This document shows positions 29,901-42,029 of a DNA stretch of 64,000 nt, one piece after another. Positions within the stretch are counted from its first letter, which is position 1. Every line of letters starts with the position of its first letter. The stretch covers positions 13,259,469-13,323,468 of the forward strand of contig OZ024786.1 of assembly GCA_964017065.1 (NCBI GenBank), written 5' to 3'. The position numbers and the translations under genes are program-made. The DNA is from Haliclona indistincta. Lineage: Eukaryota > Porifera > Demospongiae > Haplosclerida > Chalinidae. Under the pieces are notes generated by a model. The model worked only from the letters and a program-made list of their open reading frames with translations. It was not told the origin of the DNA and made no database searches.

Positions 29901-31046
29901 GAAGGCGACAACAAACAATAATAGACACGTGTACGAATTTCCCTAAGATCGGTAGAATCTCTGTATTTTCGTTTCACCACTCGCTACGTCCAACGAAGTA
30001 GAGGAGCTGGCTAATTTAGTGCTGCTAGCATACACCCATCCTTGTGCTAAACGATGACCAGCAGAAGTAGGGAGTAACAGGACGCGGAACCAGTGAATCA
30101 GGTAATAATGTGAGGGAGTAACAGGACGCGGAACCAGTGAATCAGGTAATAATGTTATAGATATTTGCAGTGAGTGCACCTTGCAAGCATATCCAGCAAT
30201 CCGATTTGGGCGAGGAGGACAGGGCAGAGGTCAAGACAGAGGACATGGCGCGGACGCGTGGCGCGGGTGGCGGTGGCAGAAGGAGTCGTGGCGGAGGGAC
30301 TGCGGCCTTGGTGGCTGTGCCTCGGAGGAGTGCACGCCTAGCTGGTGGTAACAACAGGTCACCCGCGCACAACAGGTCACCCGTGCCCAGTTGTGCTCAC
30401 AGTCGGTCTCCTAGCAGTCAAGGCTCACCTCAAAGGTCTCCTACTTGTCAGGGCTCGCCTCAAAGCCACCGGCACTCTACTCCCCCTTTCTCTTGTCCTA
30501 AGTCACCGTATCATGTATCACCTAGTCAATCTGAGTCTGATTCGTTGCCTCGGAAGCCACACATAAGACGCCCTCCTTTTCTTCTTCCTACTCCTCCTGC
30601 TCCTCTATCCAACCCTCTCACTTCTAATCGAGCATTCTCTCACGCCTCTCTAATTTTTTCTCTGCTTCTATCTTTTATTCTACTTCTTTCTCTTCATTGA
30701 ATGTTCCTGCCCTCATCGCCTTCTAAACTCTACTAAGCCTGTACTTAATTGTTGACCTCTTGCTAAGCCTGTACTTGTTTGACCTCTTGCTGTTCTACTG
30801 TTCTCTTGTTTACTGACCTGTTCACCTAACTTTGTTTGATTCTACCTCTCTACTATTACTATATTCGTGGCTGACCTCTACTATCTATCTATACTTGTGG
30901 CTACTGATCAGTGACTTCTTTCACATATCTGGACTCATGCTATTCTATCATCTTTGTATACTTAATTAATTTGTTTATTCATTTGGGTGCACACCTTGTA
31001 TTAGCATGCATTGCTATTTGTGTGTGTCCATGCAATTTGCTAAACT

Positions 31047-31082
<36 letters not shown>

Positions 31083-34000
31083 CTAGCNNNNNNNNNNNNN
31101 NNNNNNNNNNNNNNNNNNNNNNNNNNNNNNNNNNNNNNNNNNNNNNNNNNNNNNNNNNNNNNNNNNNNNNNNNNNNNNNNNNNNNNNNNNNNNNNNNNNN
31201 NNNNNNNNNNNNNNNNNNNNNNNNNNNNNNNNNNNNNNNNNNNNNNNNNNNNNNNNNNNNNNNNNNNNNNNNNNNNNNNNNNNNNNNTTCGCCTTCCCAT
31301 CTCGCTTTCCATGCACCGCCCTCATCAGCGATACTGTGACTGATGCTGCAGCAAGAACCAGGGCTTTGGCGCGGGAGGGAAGCGCAGACAGCGTGAACTT
31401 GAAGAGAGACACCACTGCTACTCGGTAAAAACACAATCCGCGCTGTATTTACTCTCCATTACAAATAATAGAGCAAACAGACTTTCACACCTTCGAATTC
31501 GTGAAAGGCTAACAAAAGACTGTCTACAGAAACTGAAGAACAGGTTATGATTCTTGACTCAATGCTAATACATTTCATGCTTATGACTCGATCCTCCTTT
31601 TTCCCGACTCTTAAAAAAACTATGGAACCTGCTGATCATGAGATTGTCCCTGCAGCAGATTGTCTCTGCTCCATCCCTCTCTGTTTTCAATAGAGATATT
31701 TGTGGCTATCGATCTAATTTAATCTATGTTGTTTGTCTTTTCTTTTGGTTGGTACCATGCATTATTATTATTAATGAATTTTATTTTTAATGAATTTTAT
31801 TTCCGTGCGAGGCAAATACATGCTGTAAGTATACCTAGTAATCTAATGGTCAGCTCGGTGGGTCAGCTATACTCTATATAAGCTAGGACATTCTTGATCT
31901 ACTAACTGGTACTAACTGAGAGATGTAGTTACATGTACCATAGATCTGCTTTAGAATATTCATCGTTTGTCCTATAGCAACGGAAATTAAGTGCATGAAA
32001 ATATCGAGTCATAAACACACTGTACATTTCAGAATGCACACAGTTATCAATGTTAATTTAACATGAGAAACATTTCTATGATGCTCCTCAGTATACTATA
32101 AAAATATTGTGATACTAACTATACCATGTATCTACAATACATGTATCTTTCAATAATATTATATCTCATCATCTTCAGAACAATTATTCCAACGTGATCT
32201 CATCAATGATAACTTACCACAAGAACCTAAACAATGGAAACAACAAGAACCAGAGAACCAACAAGACCAGTCCTGCGCTCAGTTTGTGAGCAGTCTTCGA
32301 CAGATGTATAGAACAGCCCAACCTCCAACCTGGGACCCTCTCCCTCAGTGCCAGCATGTCAAACTAGCCATGATAAAGGAGAAAGGAAAGCGATGTGGCA
32401 GTGACAAGACAATTGCAGAGAGCAGAGTAGCAGGAGATGTGGACAAAATGTTGACAATAAAGGTACCTGTGGATTCTGAGAGCATGTTTGATGCTGGCAC
32501 CTTTGACGATGAGCGTCAGGTGATTCTAGTTGAAGGAGTGGGAGGAATGGGAAAAACAAGTCTTGCCTACCAATACGCCAAGAAATGGGCTGAAGGAAAG
32601 TTGAACACATTTGATGCTGTGGCTCTTGTTCGTCTACGAGACTTGAACGAACACGATGTACATGAAGTTGATCGTATCTTGCCTCACCTTCTCTTCCTAG
32701 CTAGTGGTAACAGCACATCAAAAGAGATGGCTCAACTTATCATAGACAAGCAAAAGATTCTCCTCATCTTTGACGGCTGGGATGAGTCTCCAGCAAGCAT
32801 ACGTAAGCTTTCGTTCATCAAAGATCTCCTTCGGTCAGTTTCTTCTCAGACTAGAATACTGATAACCTCTCGACCTGACTTTTCGTTGGATCTTCATGGT
32901 CTAGCTAACCGGGTAGAGATTCTTGGTTTCACTAAAAGTGACATTCACGATTATTTTGAGAATGCATTGAAGTCACACCTGCCCAATAGTGAAGCGGTGA
33001 AATCAGCTTGTGATAAGCTGAGCAGTCATTTCCATCGCTATCCAGTTATCGAAAGCTGTTGTTATGTGCCTCTGAATGCTGCCATTCTAGCGTACATATA
33101 CCTCAATCGTGACCAGACCTTACCCATCTCTCGATGTGAGCTGTTTCAAGAGGTCGTACTATGCTGCATACTCCGTGAGCTAGAAACTCGCCAACCCGAT
33201 AGAGTCCTTGAAGATGTCTCCTCATTTGAGGACCTCCCGGCTGATCTCAAGGAGCAGTTATACAATCTCAGTGAACTAGCATTCAAGGGAGTGATGCAGA
33301 ACAAGATTGTTTTTACACAGAAGGAACTCGCATCACTCTCTACATTAGGTCTGCTTCATAGTGTCCAGGGGTTTGGCTCAATTGGCCGAAAATCAGTCAC
33401 TTGCAACTTTATCCATCTAGCCGTGCAAGAGCTCCTTGCTGCCTACTATATCTCTCGACTAGAACCAGCTGAGCATTCTAAACAATTTGAAACTCTCTTG
33501 AATGACAATCTCAAGTTTCCTGTACTCCAGTTCTATTCTGGTCTGACCGGGCTCACCAATGAGAGTGTGAGAAACCTCATCACTGGATTTCACTTTGATT
33601 TTGACGAAAAGGAATCACAACTTCGCCTTTTAGCATTTCTGAACTGCATTTTTGAAGCACAAATACACGATCAATTATTTTTTGAACAAATGGTTCGTAC
33701 TCTAAATTCAAAAATTGATTTGTGTTTTATTTCTTTGAGTCCAATGGATTGTCTGTCAGTGCACTACTTTTTATCCTCCATCAGAACCGTGGTGACTAAA
33801 CAAATAGATTTGAACCTTTTTTGGTGCAGTATTGATGACCAATGTTTGGGTATGCTACTAGGAATTTCTACTGAGCATGCTAAGACATCCTGTACATCAA
33901 GTATTTTAGAGTCTGTAGAAACCCTGCAAGTGGCGTTTAATGAATACACAGACGCTGGGATTGCTTACATTGCCAGAGCTCTTATCTCCAACAACACTGT

Positions 34001-34457
34001 AAAAGCACTGAGTGTAGGTAACGGCATCGTAACAGACATGGGACTGGTACCACTGTTGGAAGCACTACCAAGATCACATTCACTAAAACAGTTAGCATTG
34101 TTCTGGTCTTTGTCACCGAATCCAGATAAAACTTTGAATAAGATCGGAGAGTGTGTAGGAAGAAGTACACTGAAACAATTAAATCTATTTTCTTCTTCTC
34201 CATCATTGCAGTCAGAAGAGGCAGAAAAAGAGTGGGTCCAGAGTGTGGTGGTTGGAGGGAACAGTCTTATACGTTCTCTTGAGCACAGTCAGGTTACTGA
34301 GCTCTTTATATGCATTACATTACATGCAGTTACATTACATACAGTTGATGTAAACACTCAATTACGTTCATCACTCCAAAAAACAATGGATTCAATTAAT
34401 TTAAGAAGAGAAAACAAATCATTACATTCCATTGATGTAACAGTTCATGTAGTGTAA
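26959..34457 (+). CDS. DEATH-NACHT-LRR receptor D1 (intact)
   Basis: Three exons: 26959-26992 (MAAQASLSTVQ), 27054-27341 (death-fold domain: FDVDSVVFELQKARFPADKW ... LIDAVVMCDEPAVAQELATA) and 32179-34457 (NACHT and LRR). Junctions are GT-AG in phase 1, giving 2601 bases and 866 residues with no break. The third exon starts EQLFQRDLINDN and reaches the shared LRQMYRTAQPPTWDP linker, P-loop GVGGMGKTS, Walker B ILLIFDGWDESP (F where the other copies have L), ITSRPD, the helical domain and LRRs. Intron 2 is 4.8 kb and holds a Mutator-like MITE, a proline/serine-rich frame, a poly(A) tract and a 200-base gap. Family role: cytosolic receptor that recruits partners through the DEATH domain after NACHT-driven assembly. 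Because of the gap, an extra exon in intron 2 cannot be excluded. Confidence 0.85.
27342..28628. other. D1 intron 2, part duplicated in D4
   Basis: Closely matches 54993-56300 downstream of the D4 DEATH exon, showing that D1 and D4 are sister copies. No exon recognised. Confidence 0.6.
28629..29672. mobile_element. Mutator-like MITE in D1 intron 2
   Basis: About 1.04-kb non-coding element. Inverted repeats of about 58 bases: TAGTCTGGCCGCTGCCCCTC at the left and its inverse at the right. The 9-base ACAGAGCCT lies directly outside both ends. It shares the TAGTCT terminus and 9-base duplication with 21387-21997. Contains GCCGAGCGCCTTAGCGCGAG, which also occurs just outside the right end at about 29696. 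Confidence 0.8.
30067..30156. repeat. 45-base tandem duplication
   Basis: Two direct copies of GGGAGTAACAGGACGCGGAA followed by CCAGTGAATCAGGTAATAATGT. Confidence 0.85.
30245..30700 (+). CDS. Low-complexity Ser/Pro/Arg-rich reading frame
   Basis: 151 codons from ATG: MARTRGAGGGGRRSRGGGTA, then RRSARLAGGNN, then a Ser/Pro-rich middle (HNRSPVPSC) and a hydrophobic C-terminal end (LIFSLLLSFILLLSLH) that could be a membrane segment. Not recognised. It lies inside D1 intron 2, and a 29-base poly(A) tract follows about 350 bases later, so it could belong to a retrotransposed sequence truncated by the gap. It may equally be a chance frame in GC-rich DNA. Confidence 0.3.
   Translation: MARTRGAGGGGRRSRGGGTAALVAVPRRSARLAGGNNRSPAHNRSPVPSCAHSRSPSSQGSPQRSPTCQGSPQSHRHSTPPFSCPKSPYHVSPSQSESDSLPRKPHIRRPPFLLPTPPAPLSNPLTSNRAFSHASLIFSLLLSFILLLSLH
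31052..31080. repeat. Poly(A) tract beside the gap
   Basis: 29 adenines directly before the assembly gap; a possible retrotransposon tail. Confidence 0.8.
31088..31287. other. Assembly gap (200 N)
   Basis: Run of N inside D1 intron 2. The uniform 200 suggests a placeholder length. Confidence 0.98.
31288..32178. other. D1 intron 2, 3' part
   Basis: AT-rich. The last 300 bases resemble 56960-57248 before the D4 NACHT exon (for example GATCTACTAACTGGTACTAAC). No exon seen. Confidence 0.5.
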
Positions 34458-34475
34458 TCTAGCAATGTTACTTTA

Positions 34476-35812
34476 TAGTGAGGCGGCAGAGCAGAACAAT
34501 CGTGCATTTTGTGATAAAAGCACCATACTTGCTATACATGTTACTAAAGGTGTTACAAAAAGATTTGGATATTGAGCCACATCATAATTTTAACCCTTGG
34601 TCTTTAAAATGTTAATTAATGGTTATTATGTCCGTCATAATTTTAAACAATTTTCAACAATCCAAAATGCAAAACTTCACAGTTATGGAAGAATTTGAAC
34701 CACTAAATGCATTGATGATGTTTTTAATTGTGCACTACAACCTCAAGAGAAGTAAGAATAGAAAAGTGAATTACTTAATGTCTCATGAATAATTCATTTC
34801 ATTTGGTTATCATTAATTCTGGTATAGCTAATTCGCTTATATAAAGCAGTGAACTTCTTACCCTTGATACTCAAAGTGTTTACAAATTATTCTGCAGTAG
34901 AGACAGTCTGAAGTTTATAATAAATGGACAATTTTGAGTAAGTTTTTTACATGACAATTCAAGGAAACTTGAATGTGTCCAGCATAGCTAAAGTAAGAGT
35001 AAGCCAGCAGCAGATATAGTCATTTTAAGACTTTATGTTGGAAGACATGGCAAGATACAGATACATCAAGCACTTTGTGTAATACAATTGTCAAATCCCT
35101 CTCTGACAATAACCACTTTCAGTTAGCAGTAAGGACTGCTAGTGCTGCTAAATGTAACTGAAAGTGGTTATTGTCAGAGAGGGATTTGACAATTGTATTA
35201 CACAAAGTGCTTGATGTATCTGTATCTTGCCATGTCTTCCAACATAAAGTCTTAAAATGACTATATCTGCTGCTGGCTACTCTTACTTTAGCTATGCTGA
35301 CACATTCAAGTTTCCTTGAATTGTCATGTAAAAAACTTACTCAAAATTGTCCATTTATTATAAACTTCAGACTGTCTCTACTGCAGAATAATTTGTAAAC
35401 ACTTTGAGTATCAAGGGTAAGAAGTTCACTGCTTTATATAAGCGAATTAGCTATACCAGAATTAATGATAACCAAATGAAATGAATTATTCATGAGACAT
35501 TAAGTAATTCACTTTTCTATTCTTACTTCTCTTGAGGTTGTAGTGCACAATTAAAAACATCATCAATGCATTTAGTGGTTCAAATTCTTCCATAACTGTG
35601 AAGTTTTGCATTTTGGATTGTTGAAAATTGTTTAAAACTATGACGGACATAATAACCATTAATTAACATTTTAAAGACCAAGGGTTAAAATTATGATGTG
35701 GCCCAATATCCAAATCTTTTTGTAACACCTTTAGTAACATGTATAGCAAGTATGGTGCTTTTATCACAAAATGCATAATACTAGTGGAATTTTAAACTGT
35801 GCCGCCTCACTA
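34476..35812. mobile_element. Foldback element with about 640-base arms
   Basis: 1337-base near-perfect palindrome. It starts TAGTGAGGCGGCA and ends TGCCGCCTCACTA. The arms meet around 35126-35154 (CTTTCAGTTA ... TAACTGAAAG). Flanked by TTA on both sides (34473-34475 and 35813-35815), a 3-base duplication as in PIF/Harbinger elements. Inserted in the 3' flank of D1, about 18 bases after the stop codon. The arms differ mainly in the outermost 40 bases. Non-coding. Confidence 0.85.
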
Positions 35813-36000
35813 TTATCCCTTTTCACCTCAAAGAAATTTTGATTATGTTCTTTTTGAGGACGTTCTTAATAACTTTTACTCCATAGCAATGTACTTCAAT
35901 TTTTGAGTTATTGGAAAGGATTATTTAATTTAGTTCTATGAGAAAAATGATGAAGGACATGTGTGTACACATGTGAATCACTCACTATAGTAATCTCTTC

Positions 36001-36340
36001 TCAACCAAGTGATCCTTGTGAGTGAGAATGCATGACCCTTCTCATCGGAATCGATCCACTCAGGGTAGCACCACCAGAAGATGGAAGAGAAGAGGCTGTT
36101 GAATAGCTAAGTGTGGTGCAGAAGAGAGGGTGGAGTCTGGTATGGTGAAGGAGGTGGTAAGTAGGCAGCAACAAACTGAAGACACACCCACTCACCTGTC
36201 TATCACCAGGTAAGCAAATAAACACCACACCTTGAGTGTCATGGTAGCTATAGTCACATGGTGAAGTTTCATCAATTTCAGTCAAACTGGACGTCAATCC
36301 TTCTTGATAGTCACATTATTATGTCATGAACTAGCTCTAC
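36001..36340 (-). pseudogene. Relic exons downstream of D1
   Basis: Minus strand: an exon-like piece with ELVHDII, then SLTEIDETSPCDYSYH and GVVFICLPGDRQ before a possible donor, and then LPSSGGATLSGSIPMRRV. Related relics follow D2 (40574-41080) and C3 (53375-53720). The C-terminal part resembles the last exon of the minus-strand CARD gene units (SAGGATL...), and TEIDETS resembles the frame at 47980-48240. No complete gene. Confidence 0.45.
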
Positions 36341-37298
36341 AAGGAACAATATTATCACATTATATCATAAAACACACATGTACAATGTACAGTGAGTGAA
36401 ACTGGTAACTACATTGTAGCAAATCAAACTATTGTGACACATTTCAAGCATAGAAAGAGGTTATACAAATCTTGTCTCATACAATGTTCTTCCTATTCTG
36501 AGCCAGCTGGTAAACTCAAGACCAGAAGAGGCTCTAACATAACAAAATCTACATTTACTAGTTACTGTGTATCACTATCAAACAAGCAGCTGTTATGAGA
36601 TGATATGAGTTGATCACTTTAAATAATCTGTTGTGTCAGGACTGAGGAGGAGGCTCCTTATACATGTAATGAGAGGGTATCAAGATATCAACACATGAAT
36701 GAAGTGAGTATCACTAGTCACTTGTAATCTCTACACAACAAAGTGATCCTTGTGAGTGAGAAAGAGGAGGAAAGGGCACGACTCTGCTCATGGGAATCAA
36801 TTCATTCGAGATAGCATTGCACTGCTGGTAGATCGAACGATGAAAACTATATAGATGAGTATATTTAGGATCGTGAAGAAGGAGAGCGTTATAGTGTCAG
36901 CCCTTTATCACACAGTCATTTTTTCATTGGACCCAGCATGCATGACCCACATTAATGTTAGTTGATCGACTAGTTTTGTGCAGCTTTTATACTGAGACAG
37001 ATCATTAACTCACTATTAGCTTTACCTGCACTTGCATGAGGACTCTGCTTGGGTTTGAACTGATGATGTTTGCGATTTTTTGCTACAAAAAGTGTTGGAA
37101 GGACGAACAGACCAAACTGGATTGCTGCACATGAGCAACCTGAAGGTCTATTGGTAATGCTGTCGCAATGTTTTTCGTTGTTCGAGAGCACATTCATGAG
37201 CCCCGCCCAAGATTTAGCAACAAGAGGGTGGGGCTAGTTAAGGTCATCGATTGTTTTTCTGAAGCTTCTTTTCCTTTCAGCACTCGTCTCTGTTCGTC
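36341..37298. other. Duplicated 5' flank of D2, no gene seen
   Basis: Matches 41080-42029 upstream of D3, and partly 53720-54340. It probably contains the D2 promoter; a GAGGGTGGGGCTAGTTAAGG motif lies about 70-90 bases before the start codon, and D3 and D4 have related versions. Confidence 0.5.
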
Positions 37299-40200
37299 AT
37301 GGCTCAAGCTCCTCTCACTGCAGTGCAAGGTAACACACTAACTTTCTTGATCTGTCTATAATCTATATCATAATGTTATCTGTTTCATGTCCCGCGTTAT
37401 CTCAGATTTCAATGTCGACACAGTTCTGTTCGAGCTTCAAAAATCAAAATTTCCTTCTCACAAGTGGAAACTTCTCGCCAATGGACTGCGAGTCGCTAGT
37501 CTTGTTCCAAACATCGAAGCAAGCTGCAGAGACCTAGCTAGTATGCTTCAGGAGCTAATCTACCGGTGGGTAGGCAGCACTACCGGCAACCAGTGGGTCA
37601 TGTTGATTGATGCTGTCGTGATGTGTGACGAGCCTGCTGTAGCTCAGGAGCTAGCTACAGCTGTTGGCTGCCCTCTAGCTCACTCAGGTAACAACAATTA
37701 ATTTAGTTGATTAGAGTAATTAGCGAAGCCTATACGGTATAAACGTTGAGGTCATGGGGAAGGGCCTTTCGGAACAAGTCCATAGACAGTGAAGTGTTGA
37801 AAGAACTATACAATCACCTAATGGTAGACTATTCTTGCCTGTTACAATTTTTTCAAGTAAAACAGCAATTAGAGTAGTATTATGTGTTTAGGTCCCATAC
37901 TGAAGATTCATTACCATTAACATAAATTTGCGTATCATATGTATACGGTCGCAATGCCAGTAATACTAAAACTGAGTCCTTTCTCTTGTTATGAAACTAT
38001 AATATGGTTTGTGAATCCTGTGCGAGTATTCGACCTATTTATTTTATTCAGTCTAATGTGCATAATGGTTACCAATAATAATTTTTACGATAATGATATA
38101 CAAGAATAAATTATTATATGATGCCTCTTCTTCTACAGATGAAACTAGTGATTTTATTAGCAACACTGTGATGAATAATGTTTCAAATTTTCATTTGTGT
38201 GCTGAGTTAGTCAGCAGTCTTCGACAGATGTATAGAACAGCCCAACCTCCAACCTGGGACCCTCTCCCTCAGTGCCAGCATGTCAAACTAGCCATGATAA
38301 AGGAGAAAGGAAAGCGATGTGGCAGTGACAAGACGATTGCAGAGAGCAGAGTAGAGGGAGATGTGGACAAAATGTTGACAATAAAAGCACCTGTGGGTTC
38401 CGATAGAATCTTTGATGCTGACACCTTTGACGATGAACGTCAGGTGATTCTAGTTGAAGGAGTGGGAGGAATGGGGAAAACAAGTTTTGCCTACCAATAT
38501 GCCAAGAAATGGGCTGAAGGAAAGTTGAGCTCATTTGATGCTGTGGCTCTTGTTCGTCTGCGAGACTTGAACGAACACGATGTACATGAAGTCGATTGTA
38601 TCTTACCTTACCTTCTCTTCTTAGCTAGTGGTATCAGCACATCAAAAGAGATGGCTCGACTTATCATGGACAAGCAAAAGATTCTCCTCATCTTGGACGG
38701 CTGGGATGAGTCTCCAGCAAGAATTCGTAAGCCATCATTCATCAAAGATCTGCTTCGATCAGTTTCTTCTCAGACTAGAATACTGATAACTTCTCGACCT
38801 GACTTCTCATTGGATCTTCATGGTCTAGCTAACCGGGTAGAGATTCTTGGTTTCACTAAATGTGATATTCACGATTACTTTGAGAATGCATTGAAGTCAC
38901 ACCTGCACAATAGTGAAGTGAAATCAGCTTATGATAAGCTGAGCAGTCATTTCCATCGCTATCCAGTTATCGAAAGCTGTTGCTATGTACCTCTGAATGC
39001 TGCCATTCTAGCGTACGTATACATCAATCATGACCAGACCTTACCCATCACTCGATGTGAGCTGTTTCAAGAGCTTGTACTATGCTGCATAGTCTGTGAG
39101 CTGGAAACTCGCCAACCCGATAGAGTCCTTGAAGATGTCTCTCCTCGTTTGAGGACCTCCCTGCTGATCTCAAGGAGCAGTTATACAACCTCAGTGAACT
39201 AGCATTGAAGGGAGTGATGCAGAACAAGATTGTTTTTACACAGAAGGAACTAACATCACTCTCTACATTAGGTCTGCTTCATAGTGTCCAGGGTTTTGGC
39301 TCAATTGGTCGAAAATCAGTCACTTGCAACTTTATCCATCTAGCCGTCCAAGAGCTCCTTGCTGCCTACTATATCTCTCGACTAGAACCAGCTGAGCATT
39401 CTAAACAATTTGAAACTCTCTTGAATGACAATCTTAAGTTTCTTGTACTCCAGTTCTATTCTGGTCTGACCGGACTCACCAATGAGAGTGTGAGAAATCT
39501 CATCACTGGATTTCACTTTGATTATAAAAAAAATCCAGACTTTGGCTATTAGCATTTCTGAACTGCATTTTTGAAGCACAAATACAAGATGAATTATTTT
39601 TGGAACAAATGGTTCGTACTCTAAATTCTGAAGTTGACTTGAGTTTAATTTCTTTGAGTCCAATGGATTGTCTGTCAGTGCACTACTTTTTATCCTCCAT
39701 CAGAACCGTGGTGACTGAACAAATAGAATTGGACCTTACACACTGCAGTATTGATGACCAATGTTTGGGTATGCTACTAGGAATTTCTACTGAGCATGCT
39801 GAGACATCCTGTACATCAAGTGTTTTAGAGTCTGTAGAAACCCTGAAAGTGGAGTTAAATGAATACACAGACACTGGGATTGCCTACATTGCCAGAGCTC
39901 TTATCTCCAACAACACTTTAAAAGCACTGATGGTTGGTAACAACAGCATAACAGATATGGGACTGGTGCCACTGTTGGAAGCACTACCAAGACTACATTC
40001 ACTGAAGCAGTTAGTATTGCGCTGGTATTTGTCACATCCAGACGAAACATTGAATAAGATCGGAGAGTGTGTAGGAAGAAGTACACTGAAAGAATTAGAA
40101 CTATGGTCTTCTTCTCAACCATTGGAGTCAGAAGAGGCAGTAAAAGAGTGGATTCAGAGTGTGGTGGTTGGAGGGAACAGTCTTATACGTTCTCTTGAGC

Positions 40201-40364
40201 ACAGTCAGGTTACTAAGCTCTTTATACACATTAGATTTTCATGTCGAATCAATAAAGATGATGTAAACACTCAATTACGTTCATCACTCCAAAAAACAAT
40301 GGATTCAATAAATTTGAGGAGAGTGAAAAAATCGTTACATTCCATTGATTTGATTGTTCTGTAG
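37299..40364 (+). pseudogene. DEATH-NACHT-LRR receptor D2, frameshifted
   Basis: Exon 1 is 37299-37329 (MAQAPLTAVQ). Exon 2 is 37406-37687 (DEATH: FNVDTVLFELQKSKFPSHKW ... MCDEPAVAQELATA). Exon 3 runs from 38139 (DETSDFISNTVMNN) through the NACHT domain (GVGGMGKTSFAYQYA, Walker B ILLILDGWDESP) to the LRRs. The frame is lost at about 39145, where CTCTCCTCG replaces CTCCTCA (+2), and again at about 39530 in an A-run (KKNPDFGY then stop). It is regained from about 39600 to the normal end. Total exon length is not divisible by three. A pseudogene as read; the A-run break could be a sequencing error. Intron 2 is only about 450 bases. Confidence 0.8.
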
Positions 40365-40573
40365 TGTAATCCAGCAATGTTATTTTATCTTTTCATACCC
40401 TCTTCAACTCAATTTTAAAATAATACTTTTTTTGACTTTCTTAATAACCATTTTCTCTAGCAAGGTACATAAATTTTTGAGTTATTGGAAAGGATTAGTT
40501 CTAGGAGAAAAAGATAAAGATGATGAAGGACATGTGTGTGCACATGTGAATCACTCACTATAGTAATCTATTC

Positions 40574-41080
40574 TCAACCAAGTGATCCTAATTGTGAGTG
40601 AGAATGCATGACCCTTCTCATGGGAATCGATCCACTCAGGGTAGCACCACCAGCAGATGGAAGAGAAGAGGCTGTTGAATAGCTAAGCGTGGTACAGAGG
40701 AGAGGGTGGAGTCTGGTATGGTGAAGGAGGTGGTAAGTAGGCAGCATCAAACTGAAGACACACCCACTCACCTGTCTATCACCAGGTAAGCAGATAAACA
40801 CCACACCTTGAGTGCCATGGTAGCTATAGTCACATGGTGAAGTTTGTACGTATGTACTCATACCCTCATTTACGTTCTCTTGAGTACAGTCAGGTTTCTA
40901 GGTTCCACATGCGCATTCAATTTAAAGTTACCTTGAGTGTTGACAACATTCACAACATTCACATATGCACCTTGAGTGTCATGGTAGCTATAGTCACATG
41001 GTGAAGTTTCATTAATTTCAGTTAAACTGGACATCAATCCTTCTTGATAGTCACATTATTATGTCATGAACTAGCTCTAC
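40574..41080 (-). pseudogene. Relic exons downstream of D2
   Basis: Same relic as 36001-36340, including CDYSYHGTQGVVFICLPGD and LPSAGGATLSGSIPMRRV. The 5' part is split by a partial local duplication (the piece with CACATGGTGAAGTTT occurs twice). Confidence 0.4.
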
Positions 41081-42029
41081 AAGGAACAAGATAATCACAT
41101 TATATCATAAAACACACATGCACAATGTACAGTGAGTGAAACTGGTAACTACATTGTAGCAAATCAAACTATTGTGACACATTTCAAGCATAGAAAGAGA
41201 TTATACAAAATCTTGTCTCATACAATGTTTTTTCCTATTCTGAGCCAGCTGGTATACTCAAGACCAGAAGAGGCTCTAACATAACAAAATCTACATTTAC
41301 TAGTTACTGTGTATCATTATCAAACAAGCAGCTGTTATGAGATGATATGAGTTGATCACTTTAAATAATCTGTTGTGTCAGGACTGAGGAGGAGGCTCCT
41401 TATACATGTAATGAGAGGGTATCAAGATATCAACACATGAATGAAGTGAGTATCACTAGTCTAGTCACTTGTAATCTCTACACAACCAAGTGATCCTTGT
41501 GAGTGAGAAAGAGGAGGAAAGGGCACGACTCTGCTCATGGGAACCAATTCATTCGAGATAGCATTGCACTGCTGGTAGATGGAATGATGAGATGAGTGTA
41601 TTTAGGATCGTGAAGAAGGAGAGCGTTATAGTGACAGCTCTTTATCACACAGTCATTTTTTCATTGGACCCAGCATGCATGACCCACATTAATGTTAGTT
41701 GATCGACTAGTTTTGTGCAGCTTTTATAGACAGATGATTAACTCACTATTAGCTTTACCTGCACTTGCATGAGGGCTCTGCATGGGTTTGAATGATGTTT
41801 GCGATTTTTTGCTACAAAAAAAGTGCTAGAAGGACGAATAGATCAAACTGGACACATGAGTAACCTGAAGGTCTATTGGTAATGCTGTTGCAATGTTTTT
41901 CTTTGTTCGAGAGCACATTCATGAGCCACGCCCAAGATCAAGATTTAGCAACAAGAGGGTTGGGCTAGTTAAGGTCATCGATTGTTTTTCTTAAGCTTCT
42001 CTTCCATTCAGCACTCGTCTCTGTCCGTC
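41081..42029. other. Duplicated 5' flank of D3, no gene seen
   Basis: Homologous to 36341-37298. Presumed promoter of D3 near its 3' end. Confidence 0.5.

Noticed and set aside
31040..31436. Frames running through the N stretch
   Set aside because: They consist of unknown residues across the assembly gap.
36392..36598. 68-codon plus-strand frame repeated near 53766
   Set aside because: Lies in duplicated non-coding flank; the second copy diverges by frameshift and neither has exon signals.
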